Assembly (NCBI GenBank): GCA_947650365.1
Contig: OX393552.1
Span: 19,998,851 to 20,062,850 of the forward strand
Source of the DNA: Chamaelirium japonicum
Lineage: Eukaryota > Streptophyta > Magnoliopsida > Liliales > Melanthiaceae
Direction: 5' to 3'
DNA length: 64,000 nucleotides
Shown: positions 10,840 through 22,506 of the stretch, piece by piece
Position numbering within the stretch: the first letter of the stretch is position 1
Layout: every line of letters starts with the position of its first letter
The notes under the pieces: generated by a model
Database searches by the model: none
What the model was told of the DNA's origin: nothing
Seen by the model: only the letters and a program-made list of their open reading frames with translations
Program-made: the position numbers and the translations under genes

Positions 10840-13397
10840 AACTGAGTCTAAGCGTTAAAAAATGATAAGTTAGCGTGTTTCGATTTTGAAATAGGTTTGG
10901 ATTCGATCCGATCGTCATCGGCTCGGCATCCGGTAATTTGAACTTGGAATTATTCCGTATTTCGGACTTGCGAGCGGGTTCTAATTGGATATTTGACCAA
11001 TTTACGCTCCGATTCACCGATTTAGAGTCTAAGTGTTGGAAAATCATACGTTAGCGTGTTTCGGATATGAAATAGGTTTGGATTCGATCCGATCGTCATC
11101 GGCTCGGCATTCGATAATTCGAACTTGGAATTATTCCGTATTTCGGACTTGCGAGCGGGTTCTAATTGGATATTTGACCAATTTACGCTCCGATTCACCG
11201 ATTTAGAGTCTAAGTGTTGGAAAATCATAAGTTAGCGTGTTTCGGATATGAAATAGGTTTGGATTCGATCCGATCGTCATCGGATCGGCATCCGGTAATT
11301 CGAAGTTGGAATTATTCCGTATTTCGGACTTGCGAGCGGGTTCTAATTGGATATTTGACCAATTTACGCTCCGATTCACCGATTTAGAGTCTAAGTGTTG
11401 GAAAATCATAAGTTAGCGTGTTTCGGATATGAAATAGGTTTGGATTCGATCCGATCGTCATCGGCTCGGCATCCGGTAATTCGAACTTGGAATTATTCCG
11501 TATTTCGGACTTGCGAGCGGGTTCTAATTGGATATTTGACCAATTTACGCTCCGATTCACCGATTTAGAGTCTAAGTGTTGGAAAATCATAAGTTAGCGT
11601 GTTTCGGATATGAAATAGGTTTGGATTCGATCCGATCGTCATCGGCTCGGCATCCGGTAATTCAAACTTGGAATTATTCCGTATTTCGGACTTGCGAGCG
11701 GGTTCTAATTGGATATTTGACCAATTTACGCTCCGATTCACCGATTTAGAGTCTAAGTGTTGGAAAATCATAAGTTAGCGTGTTTCGGATATGAAATAGG
11801 TTTGGATTCGATCCGATCGTCATCGGCTCGGCATCCGGTAATTCGAACTTGGAATTATTCCGTATTTCGGACTTGCGAGCGGGTTCTAATTGGATATTTG
11901 ACCAATTTACGCTCCGATTCACCGATTTAGAGTCTAAGTGTTGGAAAATCATAAGTTAGCGTGTTTCGGATATGAAATAGGTTTGGATTCGATCCGATCG
12001 TCATCGGCTCGGCATCCGGTAATTCGAACTTGGAATTATTCCGTATTTCGGACTTGCGAGCGGGTTCTAATTGGATATTTGACCAATTTACGCTCCGATT
12101 CACCGATTTAGAGTCTAAGTGTTGGAAAATCATAAGTTAGCGTGTTTCGGATATGAAATAGGTTTGGATTCGATCCGATCGTCATCGGCTCGGCATCCGG
12201 TAATTCGAACTTGGAATTATTCCGTATTTCGGACTTGCGAGCGGGTTCTAATTGGATATTTGACCAATTTACGCTCCGATTCACCGATTTAGAGTCTAAG
12301 TGTTGGAAAATCATAAGTTAGCGTGTTTCGGATATGAAATAGGTTTGGATTCGATCCGATCGTCATCGGATCGGCATCCGATAATTCGAAGTTGGATTTA
12401 TTCCGTATTTCGGACTTGCGAGCGGGTTCTAATTGGATATTTGACCAATTTACGCTCCGATTCACCGATTTAGAGTCTAAGTGTTGGAAAATCATAAGTT
12501 AGCGTGTTTCGGATATGAAATAGGTTTGGATTCGATCCGATCGTCATCGGATCGGCATCCGATAATTCGAAGTTGGATTTATTCCGTATTTCGGACTTGC
12601 GAGCGGGTTCTAATTGGATATTTGATCAATTTACGCTCCGATTCACCGGTTTAGAGTCTAAGTGTTGGAAAATCATAAGTTAGCGTGTTTCGGATATGAA
12701 ATAGGTTTGGATTCGATCCGATCGTCATCGGATCGGCATCCGATAATTCGAAGTTGGATTTATTCCGTATTTCGGACTTGCGAGCGGGTTCTAATTGGAT
12801 ATTTGATCAATTTACGCTCCGATTCACCGGTTTAGAGTCTAAGTGTTGGAAAATCATAAGTTAGCGTGTTTCGGATATGAAATAGGTTTGGATTCGATCC
12901 GATCGTCATCGGATCGGCATCCGGTAATTCGAACTTGGAATTATTCCGGAAAATCATAAGTTAGCGTGTTTCGGATATAAAATAGGTTTGGATTCGATCG
13001 GATCGTCATCGGATCGGCATTCGATAATTCGAACTTGGAATTATTCCGAATTTCGGACTTGCGAGTGGGTTCTAATTGGATATTTGACCAATTTACGCTC
13101 CGATTCACCGATTTAGAGTCTAAGTGTTGGAAAATCATAAGTTTTCGGATATAAAATAGGTTTGGATTCGATCGGATCGTCATCGGCTCGGCATCCGATA
13201 ATTCGAACTTGGAATTATTCCGTATTTCGGACTTGCGAGCGGGTTCTAATTGGATATTTGACCAATTTACGCTTCGATTCACCGATTTAGAGTCTAAGTG
13301 TTGGAAAATCATAAGTTAGCGTGTTTCAGATATGAAATAGGTTTGGATTCGATCCGATCGTCATCGGATCGGCATCCGGTAATTCGAAGTTGGAATT
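10840..13397. repeat. 181-bp satellite array inside the CACTA element
   Basis: GTTAGCGTGTTTCG recurs at 10,869, 11,050, 11,231 and onward in steps of 181 bp to about 12,860, followed by a shortened unit and two more variant units. The central copies near 11,400-12,300 are almost identical, and copies near both edges are more diverged, as expected from unequal exchange. Each unit contains GATTCGATCCGATCGTCATC. Every unit encodes a 68-aa minus-strand frame (MIFQHLDSKSVNRSVNWSN...), but 181 is not a multiple of three, so frames do not run through the array and I do not regard them as genes. Confidence 0.93.
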
Positions 13398-16300
13398 ATT
13401 CTCGTTGAGGACGCCGTAGAAGTCGATATTTTCTAATTCTTCTTGCTCACCGTTGACGACAACCCCACTATTTTGGGTTCTTCGTGATTTTTCACTATCT
13501 TTCGTCCGAAATCTATAACCGTTCACGATATAACCATCGTACGATATTGCGTCTTGCAAAGGACTACAAGATAAGCGCCAGAGATCCTCATTCATCAGCG
13601 GATCGTGGTTGTCGTGCAGCTCCTGTGCCTATAATAACCACACGACATTCATGATATGAACACATAATTATTGTTCGGTAATGGATGTCAATGAAATTCA
13701 GTAATGATGTGAATACTTACGTGTTTCTCGAACCACGATGGGAATTCACGATCATGAATTTGGGGAGCATTTCGAATACCCCGATTATTAATGATGGCTT
13801 TATGCTTCCTGTTTTACCGGTTATGAATTAGATTATAATTAGCACATATACTTAATGAATGGACTGAAAGAATGAGTAAATGATCGTAAAATGCTTACTC
13901 AATGAATGGCCACACTTCATCACATTGGCGCAACACATACATATGTGCCTGTTGAATCTCATCTACAGACAATCGACGGGTTTTGCCTCCTCCTACAGGT
14001 CTACCCATTTCGGCAAATATAGACAGACCCCCATCGAAGTCTATTGGACCACCGTCATAGTTCCGCTCAAGTTGATTGAATCGCGTGTCTATACCATGTA
14101 GGTATCTTGAGCAGAATGTTAGACATTCTTCTGCTAGGTATCCTTCAGCAATTGATCCCTCCGGACGACTTTTATTACGAACATATGATTTCAATGTTCG
14201 CAAGTACCTAATTTGAGAAAAAAATATTTGTATGAATATATCAAGAACGATCAAATACATTGTGCGAATGAGACGAGACGATTACCTCTCGATAAAATAC
14301 ATCCACCGGTAATGAACTGGGCCGCCGAGTTTGGCCTCATTTGCCAAGTGAACGGTCAAATGCACCATGACATCAAAGAATGAAGGTGGAAATATCATCT
14401 CTAACTTGCACAATGTGAGCGCAATATCCCTCTCCATCTGTTCAAGTTGGTCCACTCTAAGTACCTTCGAGCACAACTGTCTGAAAAAAGTGCTGAGCTC
14501 AATTAACGGACCGGACACCTCTTCGGTTAAATTCCCACGTATAGCAAGAGATAACAATCGCTGCATAAGAACATGACAATCGTGGCTCTTTAATCCAGAC
14601 AACTTCCGGCCGTTCTCTTGCACGCATCGTGCGATATTCGAAGAATAACCGTCTGGCGTTTTCACAGACCGTAGGAATGCACATAAGGCTGCCTTTTGCT
14701 GTGAGCTCATGGTGTAGCATGCAACTGGCAACACATACTTATCCCCAATCTCTTGGGGATGAAGTGATTTTCGGATGCCCAACTCCTTAAGATCGAGACG
14801 AGATTTAAGATTATCCTTCGTCTTACCGTCGAGATTCAGCAGTGTTCCTATAATGTTGTCACACACATTTTTCTCAATATGCATGACATCCAAGTTATGC
14901 CGCAAGAGTAGGCTGCTCCAGTACGGTAGTTTAAAGAAAATACTCTTCTTCTTCCAGTTATGCTCACGCGTAGAATCTTCATGCGTTCTCTTCTTTTTAC
15001 CTTTTCCAAGTGCCACGACATCAAGCTGATCCAATTCGCACAAGACTTCTACCCCCGAAAGCTGCTCCGGGGCCTTTGCAAGTTCCTTCTTGCCGTTGAA
15101 AGCTCTTTTGTTCTGCCTCCACTTATGGCCGTCAACAAGGAATCTTCGATGGCCCATATAACAGAACTTGCCTCCGTTCTTCAATCGTAATGAATCTGTC
15201 TCCTTATTGCATGTAGGGCACGCCAATTTTCCTTTAGTACTCCACCCGGATAAGTTGGTATATGCAGGAAAATCGTTGATGGTCCATAGAAGTGCCGCAT
15301 GCATCCGAAAATTCTGGCGCAACGAGGCATCATACGTATCGGCCCCAACTTCCCATAACTCGTTCAACTCCTCAATCAACGGCTGCAAGTAAACGTCAAT
15401 ATCATTACCAGGCGACCTGGGTCCGGGAATGAGCAAGGAGAGCATTGTGTATGGCTTTTTTAAGCACATCCAGGGAGGCAAATTGTATGGAACTAGGACA
15501 ACTGGCCAAATGCTGTACGACACACTCATATTCCCAAAGGGATTGAAGCCATCGCTAGCAAGCCCTAACCTGACGTTGCGAACTTCACATGCGAATTCAG
15601 GATATGTATGATCAAAATCTTTCCACGTCAGAGAGTCGGCCGGATGTCTCATAATCCCGTCATCTGTACGTTCTCGTGCATGCCACCTCATGTGCTCAGC
15701 AGTCTTCGATGACATAAACAACCTCTGAAGCCTGTCCCTGAGCGGGAAGTATAGGAGAACCTTTGCAGATACATTTTTCTTCCTTCGACTGGTACTAGAC
15801 TCGGCATCCGTCTCTTTATATCTCGTTGCTCCGCATATGTGGCATGACCGCGCATGTTCGTACTCTTTCCGGTACAACATACAATCGTTCACGCATGCAT
15901 CAATTTTCTCATAACCCAGACCGAGATCTTTAATTGTCTTCTTCGCCTCGTAGAATGATTTCGGTACTGTCTCACCCATAGGAAAAGCCTCTTTCAGTAA
16001 CTCTACCAACATATTAAATGACTTATTACTCCAACCATTGAGGCACTTCAAATGAAGAAGCTTTACAGTGAAAGAGAGTTTTGAAAACTTCTCACACCCC
16101 GGGTATAGAGGTTGTTCGGCATCTTTAAGCAATCTGTAGAACTTGTCCGCTTCGATATTGGGCTGATCACCTGACGGTGTTTTCGTGCCTATTCCACCTT
16201 GCAAATCATGTATCATACCCTGCATGTCATCGTCATCGTCTGTATTAATATTATCATCAGCGATCACTGTGTTTGAAGTTTCACCGTGAGCTGCCATGGG

Positions 16301-16555
16301 GACTGCATCTAGCTCCTCACCGTGCGAGAACCAACGGGTATAGGTAACGTCAATGCCACGCATTACCAGATCAACCTCACATTCCTCTCGAACCTTCCTA
16401 ATCACCCTTCCGCAGTCTATACAGGGACACACAATTTTTCCATCAAGCGGTGCAAGACGCTCAAATGCAAAATCCAGAAATTTCCTGACTCCTTCTCTGT
16501 ACTCTTGGCTCATGCGATTCGAATTACGCATCCAACTCTTATCGATCGAAGACAT
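13326..16555 (-). CDS. CACTA transposase, TNP2-like
   Basis: Exons 16555-14286, 14207-13899, 13808-13721 and 13628-13326 join in frame (GT-AG boundaries) to 989 codons. The N-terminus (SWMRNSNRMSQEYREGVRKF, then CPCIDCGR) matches the transposon-associated domain. The middle (PLYPGCEKFSKLSFTVKLLH, then CHICGATRYK) is the Transposase_21 region. GGPVHYRWMYFIERYLRTLK across the first intron belongs to the DUF4218 region. Exon 4 carries VNGYRFRTKD and TQNSGV, the start of the C-terminal DUF4216-like domain. Family role: binds and cuts element ends. Odd: right after DFYGVLNENN the frame enters the 181-bp satellite and stops about 24 codons later, so the last domain is truncated. Everything upstream is open. 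Whether it is active is unknown. Confidence 0.88.
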
Positions 16556-16599
16556 CTTCGTCTATCTGGCTATACAACACCTGACATATAATTTCAAAC

Positions 16600-17100
16600 A
16601 ATGTTATAAGACTCCGCACAATTTCGGTTTCGGTTCCCGGGTATGGAACACCGAACCAAAACTTCTACAGGCCATCCACATCCCTAATGGATGAGTGTAT
16701 TATGATGAGTAGACTAGTCACATAGTAAACCTAGGGTTGCTGGCCAGCATTTGAACTGCTGATAGTTCGAATGCTAGGCATAGCACCAAAGTTATGCGAT
16801 AGTAAGTCAACAAGTCAGGGAGCCTCATCAAGTAAACACTTGGGGTCTGACGGTTCTCTCTGTCACTCGAGTAGATTTATGGCTTTAGCATACCTCATAT
16901 CACACCGAACCGACAAAAACCGACCATTTCGGTTTCGGTTTCGGTTTTGATTTTTCGTAAACCGAAAAAAATATAACCGACAAAACCGACACCGAAATCG
17001 ACCGACAAAACCGACGCTCACCCTAGTCTAAAAACTACATTTTGCCCCCTATTCCCCCATTCAATTCAGTTTTGATAGGATATAAAAAATCAATGTTTTA
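16600..17100. other. CACTA 5' side, TTTCGG-rich sequence
   Basis: Upstream of the transposase start, with runs of TTTCGGTTTCGG and CCGACAAAACCGAC. Likely leader or promoter sequence of the transposase. No specific element is identified. Confidence 0.35.
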
Positions 17101-17129
17101 ATTAAAACACGAAAACTCGACTCGACTCG

Positions 17130-17695
17130 AAACCTTAATGAGTCGAGTAGACACGACAACTCGGCTAAAACCCGACAAAACTCGAGTCGAATCGAAACTC
17201 AGCCGAGTCGGATCGAAACTCGAGTTTTGGACCGAGTCGAATCGAAACTCAGCCGAGTCGAGTCGACTCGGCCGAGTTTCGAGTGGACTCGGAGGGTGGA
17301 TCAGCGAACGAAGAACACCGAATATCACATTCGAAAAACATACCATCACCCAATACATTAAATTCAACTCCAAACATATTCTATTCATGGTAGCAATAAC
17401 ATAATTATACAAACTGACACAACAACTCGTCTAAAACCCGACAAAACTCGAGTCGAATCGAAACTCAATCAGCCGAGTCGGATCGAAACTCGAGTTTTGG
17501 ACCGAGTCGAATCGAAACTCAGCCGAGTCGAGTCGACTCGGCCGAGTTTCGAGTGGACTCGGAGGGTGGATCAGCGAACGAAGAACACCGAATATCACAT
17601 TCGAAGAACATACCATCACCCAATACATTAAATTCAACTCCAAACATAATCTATTCATGGTAGCAATAACATAATTATACAAACTGCAACGACCC
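17130..17695. repeat. About 270-bp tandem duplication rich in GAGTCGA
   Basis: The block from AACTCG(G/T)CTAAAACCCG through ACATAATTATACAAACTG occurs twice (about 17,155-17,420 and 17,425-17,690) with few differences. GAGTCGA/TCGACTC words dominate, and a related stretch lies in MET1 intron 10 near 33,660-33,830. Confidence 0.8.
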
Positions 17696-18062
17696 CAATA
17701 GAATCCGGCTCACCAACATTAAAATAAAAAAAAAATTATAGAAAACCCTAAAGGGCAAAAACCATTGTCAAACAAGCAAACCCTACAATACATTTTAAGA
17801 GAGCATTTACCAATAAATATCGATCGGGTGAAAAGAAAATCCATCCACATATGCAAAGTAGCAAACCCTACATTATATGTCTGATCATCATCTAAGCAAG
17901 CACTGCATATCCCATTACCAACCATTATAGAGAGAGAGAGAGCGAGAGAGAGAGAAATGGGTCGTCTCCCATACCTCGTCAGCGGCCAAGACCAGAAAGG
18001 AAGAGGCACCCAGAAGCTTTTCGATTTCTCCCTCGACCCAGCAGGACCCCCTCCTCTTTCCC

Positions 18063-18190
18063 TCGATTCGAGTAATACCGGGGTGGGGGACGGAATTAGA
18101 GAGAGAGCGAGAGAGAGGGGCGGGGCAGGATCGAGTAATACCGGGGTGGGGGACGGATTTAGAGAGAGCGAGAGAGAGGGGCGGAGCGCG
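18063..18190. repeat. Short duplication with GA-rich tail
   Basis: GAGTAATACCGGGGTGGGGG plus a following AGAGAGCGAGAGAGAGGGGC tract occurs twice about 67 bp apart, inside the CACTA element. Confidence 0.7.
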
Positions 18191-18254
18191 CAGGAAAGAT
18201 CGAAACAGATCGAACAGAGAAGGGGATCGCGCTGAGTTTAAATAGGTTAGGGTT

Positions 18255-19018
18255 TTTACCGACGGAACGTTTAAGTCCGTCGGTATAAATAATATTTATA
18301 CCGACGGACACATAATAACCGTCGGTACAAATAATCGTTATACCGACGAAAACATCATATCCGTCGGTAAACCTATACGACGAAACTCAGGGTTCCATTT
18401 TTTCCAGAGGCTCGGTTTTTACCCTGAGTTTCGTCGGGACAATTTTCCCGACGGACATTTTATTACCGTCGGTATGGTACCGACGGTCATATAATGTCCG
18501 TCGGTATAATTATTTATACCGACGGATATATAACGTCCGTCGGTAAAAACCGCCGACGAAACTCAGGGTTCCATTTTTTCCAGAGGCTCGGTTTTTACCC
18601 TGAGTTTCGTCGGGACAATTTTCCCGACGGACATTTTTTTACCGTCGGTATCGTACCGACGGCCATATAATTTCCGTCGGTATAATTATTTATACTGACG
18701 GACATATAACCTCCGTCGGTAAAAACCGCCGACGAAACTCAGGGTTCCATTTTTTTCCAGAGGCTTGGATTTTATCCTGAGTTTCGTCGTGACATTGTAC
18801 CGACGGACTTTATGTAGCCGTCGGTATAAAGTATTTTACCGACGGTACATATATGTACTGTCGGGATAAATACTTTTACCGACGAATAATATTTGACCGT
18901 CGGTAATAAATGTGCAAAAAAAATTTAAAAAATTGAAGTTTTAATACCGACGAATATTATAGTCACCGTCGGTAAAAAGTGTATTATTACCGACGGTGAT
19001 AATAATGTCCGTCGGTAA
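18255..19018. repeat. CACTA right subterminal region with three ~176-bp units
   Basis: Palindromic ACCGACGG/CCGTCGGT units as at the left end. In addition a self-complementary block (GACGAAACTCAGGGT ... ACCCTGAGTTTCGTC, about 60 bp) recurs near 18,376, 18,552 and 18,730, a spacing of about 176-178 bp. Confidence 0.85.
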
Positions 19019-19041
19019 AGACCCTCTTTCTTGTAGTGGAG

Positions 19042-19845
19042 GCCCTAAGGGGTACGGCATATCGCCATGGGGATTCCTATCGCCGCACACCATACTGTAG
19101 GCGTATGACAACTGCTTAGTGGGGCCACCGTAATGCCTAGTGTGGTGCGTCATGATAGGCATCCCCATGTTGCTATGAAGTAAGGCCTCCCTCTCGAAGT
19201 TGCTCTCCCTTAGTGAAAGTTGACTAGTTGTTAGGAGCCATCCAATGCACTAACCCTACAAAGGTACTAAACTCAAATGTTGTTAAATTCATCTTTTTGG
19301 AATTGATTGCATCTGACGGTTCCCCTAACAGGAGAGGAGTTGAATTCGATCTGTATATGAGAGAAAATTAAAAAAAAAAAAAAAAAATACTATTTAAACT
19401 CGAATGATTTACCCATTTCTTTTAATCAGTATGATGTGTCCCGATCACAGTCGTCCGTTGCATCTGACTTCCAACCGATGAGTAGCACTCAACCCCAACT
19501 GATATGCAAAGGGATGCTTACACCGACCGATGTATCACACTCAACCCTGACTGACAGGCAAAGAGACGCTGTGATTGGATGCCACGGCATTCAAGTTAAA
19601 CATTAGGGTTAAACGTTCAGGTTGAATCCAATTGCTCCAAAACTAAAGTTGAAAGAAATTTTGAAGTCTTGAGGGCCTTGTTTGGACTACACTAAGTTAC
19701 CCTTGTCCCCTATGAGATGTATCATTTTAATTAATAAATCACTTCCTATGGATAGCTGTGTTTGAATTTCGACACAAAGTTACTTGGTATTAACGAGATT
19801 GTTCAATAACTACAATGTCCTTTATAATTAAGAAACTTTATTATA
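19042..19845. other. Intergenic, no gene
   Basis: Contains an imperfect repeated phrase around CACTCAACCC(C/T)(A/G)ACTGA near 19,485-19,560. No supported gene. Confidence 0.35.
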
Positions 19846-19846
19846 A

Positions 19847-19872
19847 CTAGTGTACGGATTGCACGTGCAACA
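19847..19872 (-). mobile_element. Helitron-like 3' end, minus strand
   Basis: On the minus strand the self-complementary TTGCACGTGCAA is followed by TCCGTACACTAG and then T, matching the Helitron terminus pattern (short hairpin, then CTRR, then host T). No 5' end was found, so the element's extent is unknown. Confidence 0.35.
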
Positions 19873-20292
19873 GTTGCTGATCTATGAATCCGTTTTACAC
19901 CTACACAAATTAAAAATAACCAACTTACTATAGAGTATGGACTCAAGGAATAATGATAGGGGCTTAAGGGCATATTGGTAAGTTTTGTAGGGCCACAATG
20001 GGAAGTGCAAGAATGCAACTCACACTTCCTTTCTTGCTTCTGTTTTAATGACACAGGATCCAAACATGAGGTATATATACACTATATATATGTCAAACTG
20101 TATTATCTACACAAGTTAGAGAGACAATTAGGTTTCGGGTTTTAGATATAGGTATTGAGGTATCTGTGATGGAGGATTTCGGATATCATATATAATTCCC
20201 CTCCAACAGTCGATTGAAGGTTTGACTCTTCGGGATGTGGTGCGCTTCAAAGCACTGAGCTGTCAAGTGCTGAGTTGTCACACTAACACTGT

Positions 20293-20327
<35 letters not shown>

Positions 20328-20659
20328 GACACAGGGTGTGATGACGGAGTTTGGCCGAACCTACGTCTCCGTGCTGTAAGACGCAACCTTTGAATCTACT
20401 ATTTGTATGTAAACAATAAAGCTACTCTCGACAGGCCGATGAGTGCATTTTATAAGTAGATAGAGGGTGGAATAGTCTCAGAGGGAGTCTGAAAACCAGA
20501 AAGCTCGAGGAGCTCTGGAAAATAGAAACTAGGATTCTGATCTAGAATTCTGGATCTGGAATATTTACATGGTTGGCTATATATAGTGGTTTGGTTTATG
20601 GAAAATATTCTGAGAATATTCCTAGGTATATTCGGGGTTTTTGAAAATACCCGGGAGGA
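19873..20659. other. Intergenic, GA microsatellite
   Basis: Includes a (GA)n tract at about 20,296-20,325. Otherwise no gene or clear element. Confidence 0.35.
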
Positions 20660-20811
20660 TCCCAGGCAGTGTGCGCGGGCCCCACAGTCGTCTTCGTAGA
20701 CCCCAAGCAAGGCTGTGGATCTCACTATCGTCTTTATGGGTCCCATACAGGGCTGCGGGTCCTACTATTGTCTTTATGGGTCCCAAGCAGTGCTGTGGGT
20801 CCCATTGTCAG
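20660..20811. repeat. 40-bp tandem repeat, about 3.5 copies
   Basis: The phrase GTCTTTATGGGTCCC and its variant GTCTTCGTAGACCCC start at 20,690, 20,730 and 20,770, exactly 40 bp apart, with GGGCTGCGGGTCC-type sequence between. Confidence 0.85.
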
Positions 20812-21463
20812 GCGTTATCCAGATTTTGCACTCACAGTTACCCCCTCCTAGCTGAGTTGGTGCTAACCTAATTGGCTGGGACTTTCTATGGATAGTTGTG
20901 CAGCAACGTGTTTCCCCTAGAGAAAAAGCTGGTGTCCAATGCTCCCTTAACTATGAGTGGGGCTTCAAGTAGGCTTGAGGTAGGGGAGGTAGCTGCTATG
21001 GGAAATTTTTATTCCTTAGCTAGGTGGTTCAAGAGTTGGTATTAAGGATAAGAAAAGCACAAAGCTTCCTGACAAAGAAGGAAGACCTTCTCTATGCTAC
21101 CGTTTGCTTCCTACATGTTGGCAAATTCTTTAATCGCAGGTCCCATCTCCAGGATCCACCCGACTTAGCTGTCACCATTTTTTTTTCTCATGTTCTTTTT
21201 TTTTTGTCTTTTAACAGATTTAAGGTATAGTTTCGGCATATTCATCATTTAAGATTTAGTTAGGATTCGACTATTAGTTTAAATTGTTGTTACCTAAAGA
21301 TTCGAGTGAGCAACCTTCTATTGCCATTCACATTTGACTCCTTTGATGATTCTCCCACATAATTGGTTTGTATTCAAGTTCCTTCATTGTATTTTTCTTT
21401 AACTGTTATCAGTGATATGTTGTATTCATTTTCTGTTACACTCAACCCTGGTGCCCGGTGGGA
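20812..21463. other. Intergenic, nothing recognised
   Basis: No domain-bearing frame or clear repeat. Confidence 0.35.
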
Positions 21464-21466
21464 TAA

Positions 21467-21785
21467 GAGCATCTCCAACCGTCTGCCATTTTGCCATAAA
21501 TGGCAAACAGGCTCCTCCAACAGCATGCTATAACCCTCTACATAAATGCAGGGGGGGTTTGGCCGGCATATATACTGAGATTCAAGTCAAAATGGCAAGG
21601 CTGCTATTTGACCATTCCTTTCCATTAATTCTAAAAAGGCCCTCTAAAATTTGTATACATTAAATGTAATGACCAACATATCCAAAAAATGAGGACTGAT
21701 CAAAATGAAGGGCTTCCAAATAGGAATATTTTTAAAATATTCCCATTTGGCAATGGCAAAATAGGGGCCATGGTTGGAGATGCTC
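21467..21785. mobile_element. Tourist-like MITE (PIF/Harbinger)
   Basis: Inverted termini GAGCATCTCCAACC and GGTTGGAGATGCTC enclose 319 bp and are flanked by the trinucleotide TAA on both sides (21,464-21,466 and 21,786-21,788). TAA target duplications and this GAGCATCTCC terminus are typical of PIF/Harbinger MITEs. No coding capacity. Confidence 0.88.
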
Positions 21786-21904
21786 TAAGCAAGGGATTAG
21801 TGGTATGGATTTAATAAACTACATGCCATAACTGCTTTATGTCCCAGTTTAGGGCTTTTTTTCAAAATATTATTAAAAAATAAAATATTTAACGAAACAG
21901 CAGC

Positions 21905-22286
21905 TGACCAAAACTATTTACCAACCTAGCGCTCTGACAGCCATGTGACATGTCAGCGCCGTAAAGCGAACGTGAGGGTTTTTTTTTTCTGTTTCAAGTA
22001 GAACCCGGTATTTGGAATACCGGGTTTAAACCCGGTATTGTGGATACCGGGTTTACCCAAAATCCAGAGAGAAAACGGCTGAAATCCAGAGAGAAAACGG
22101 CTAAGTATGGAAACTTTATACAAGAGGCTTCAGTTAAACTCGGTATCCCGATTACCGGTTTTAAACCCAGTAATTCAAATACCGGGTTCTACGTCAAACG
22201 GAAAAATAAAAAATCTCGCGCTCGCTTTATGGCGCTGACATGCCACGTGGCTGTCAGAGCACTAGGTTGGTAAATAGTTTTGGTCA
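21905..22286. mobile_element. Foldback MITE
   Basis: TGACCAAAACTATTTACCAA plus the following CTAG(C/T)GCTCTGACAGCC block is repeated inverted at the right end. The centre has AACCCGGTATT/AATACCGGGTT palindromes. About 380 bp, no coding capacity, no clear target duplication. Confidence 0.65.
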
Positions 22287-22349
22287 ACCGTTTAATGGCA
22301 CTCAGTCTACACCAATGATCACCAAAAATCAAGTACATTTTCGCTATCT

Positions 22350-22506
22350 GGTCGATTTGCTGCACTTGCACATGGTCCAATCGTGGGGTTCCACATCGTC
22401 CATTAAAGGGTACAACAGGGCTGCCCCGGAGGTTCTGTCCCATTGTTTCCTTTTTAATGGATGATGTGGCAGGCTACGATTGGGCCATAAGCAAATCTGT
22501 AGCAAA
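22350..22506. mobile_element. Small foldback MITE
   Basis: TGGTCCAATCGTGGGGTTCC with CCATTAAA is inverted as TTTAATGG...CTACGATTGGGCCA. About 155 bp, with termini that weaken outward. Confidence 0.5.

Larger units (their letters stand above)
9846..19038 (-). mobile_element. CACTA (En/Spm) DNA transposon, 9.19 kb
   Basis: The left end CACTACAAAAAAAACAG and the right end, which reads CACTACAAGAAAGAGGG on the minus strand, form the terminal inverted repeat. A perfect 3-bp duplication GAG lies at 9,843-9,845 and 19,039-19,041. Both ends carry subterminal arrays of short palindromes built on ACCGACGG/CCGTCGGT. The transposase runs on the minus strand, so the element's 5' side is at the right. Odd parts are a 2.5 kb 181-bp satellite after the transposase and several smaller internal duplications. 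Matching duplications and a long open transposase exon suggest a fairly young insertion. The second CACTA protein (TNP1/TnpA) is not recognised. Confidence 0.93.

Noticed and set aside
10817..12495. Nine or more 68-aa frames MIFQHLDSKSVNRS... as a protein family
   Set aside because: They repeat every 181 bp with the satellite. The period is not a multiple of three, and their ends overlap the next unit. They are repeats, not genes.
10840..13397. CRISPR-like array
   Set aside because: The repeat is continuous 181-bp tandem DNA without unique spacers, in a plant transposon.
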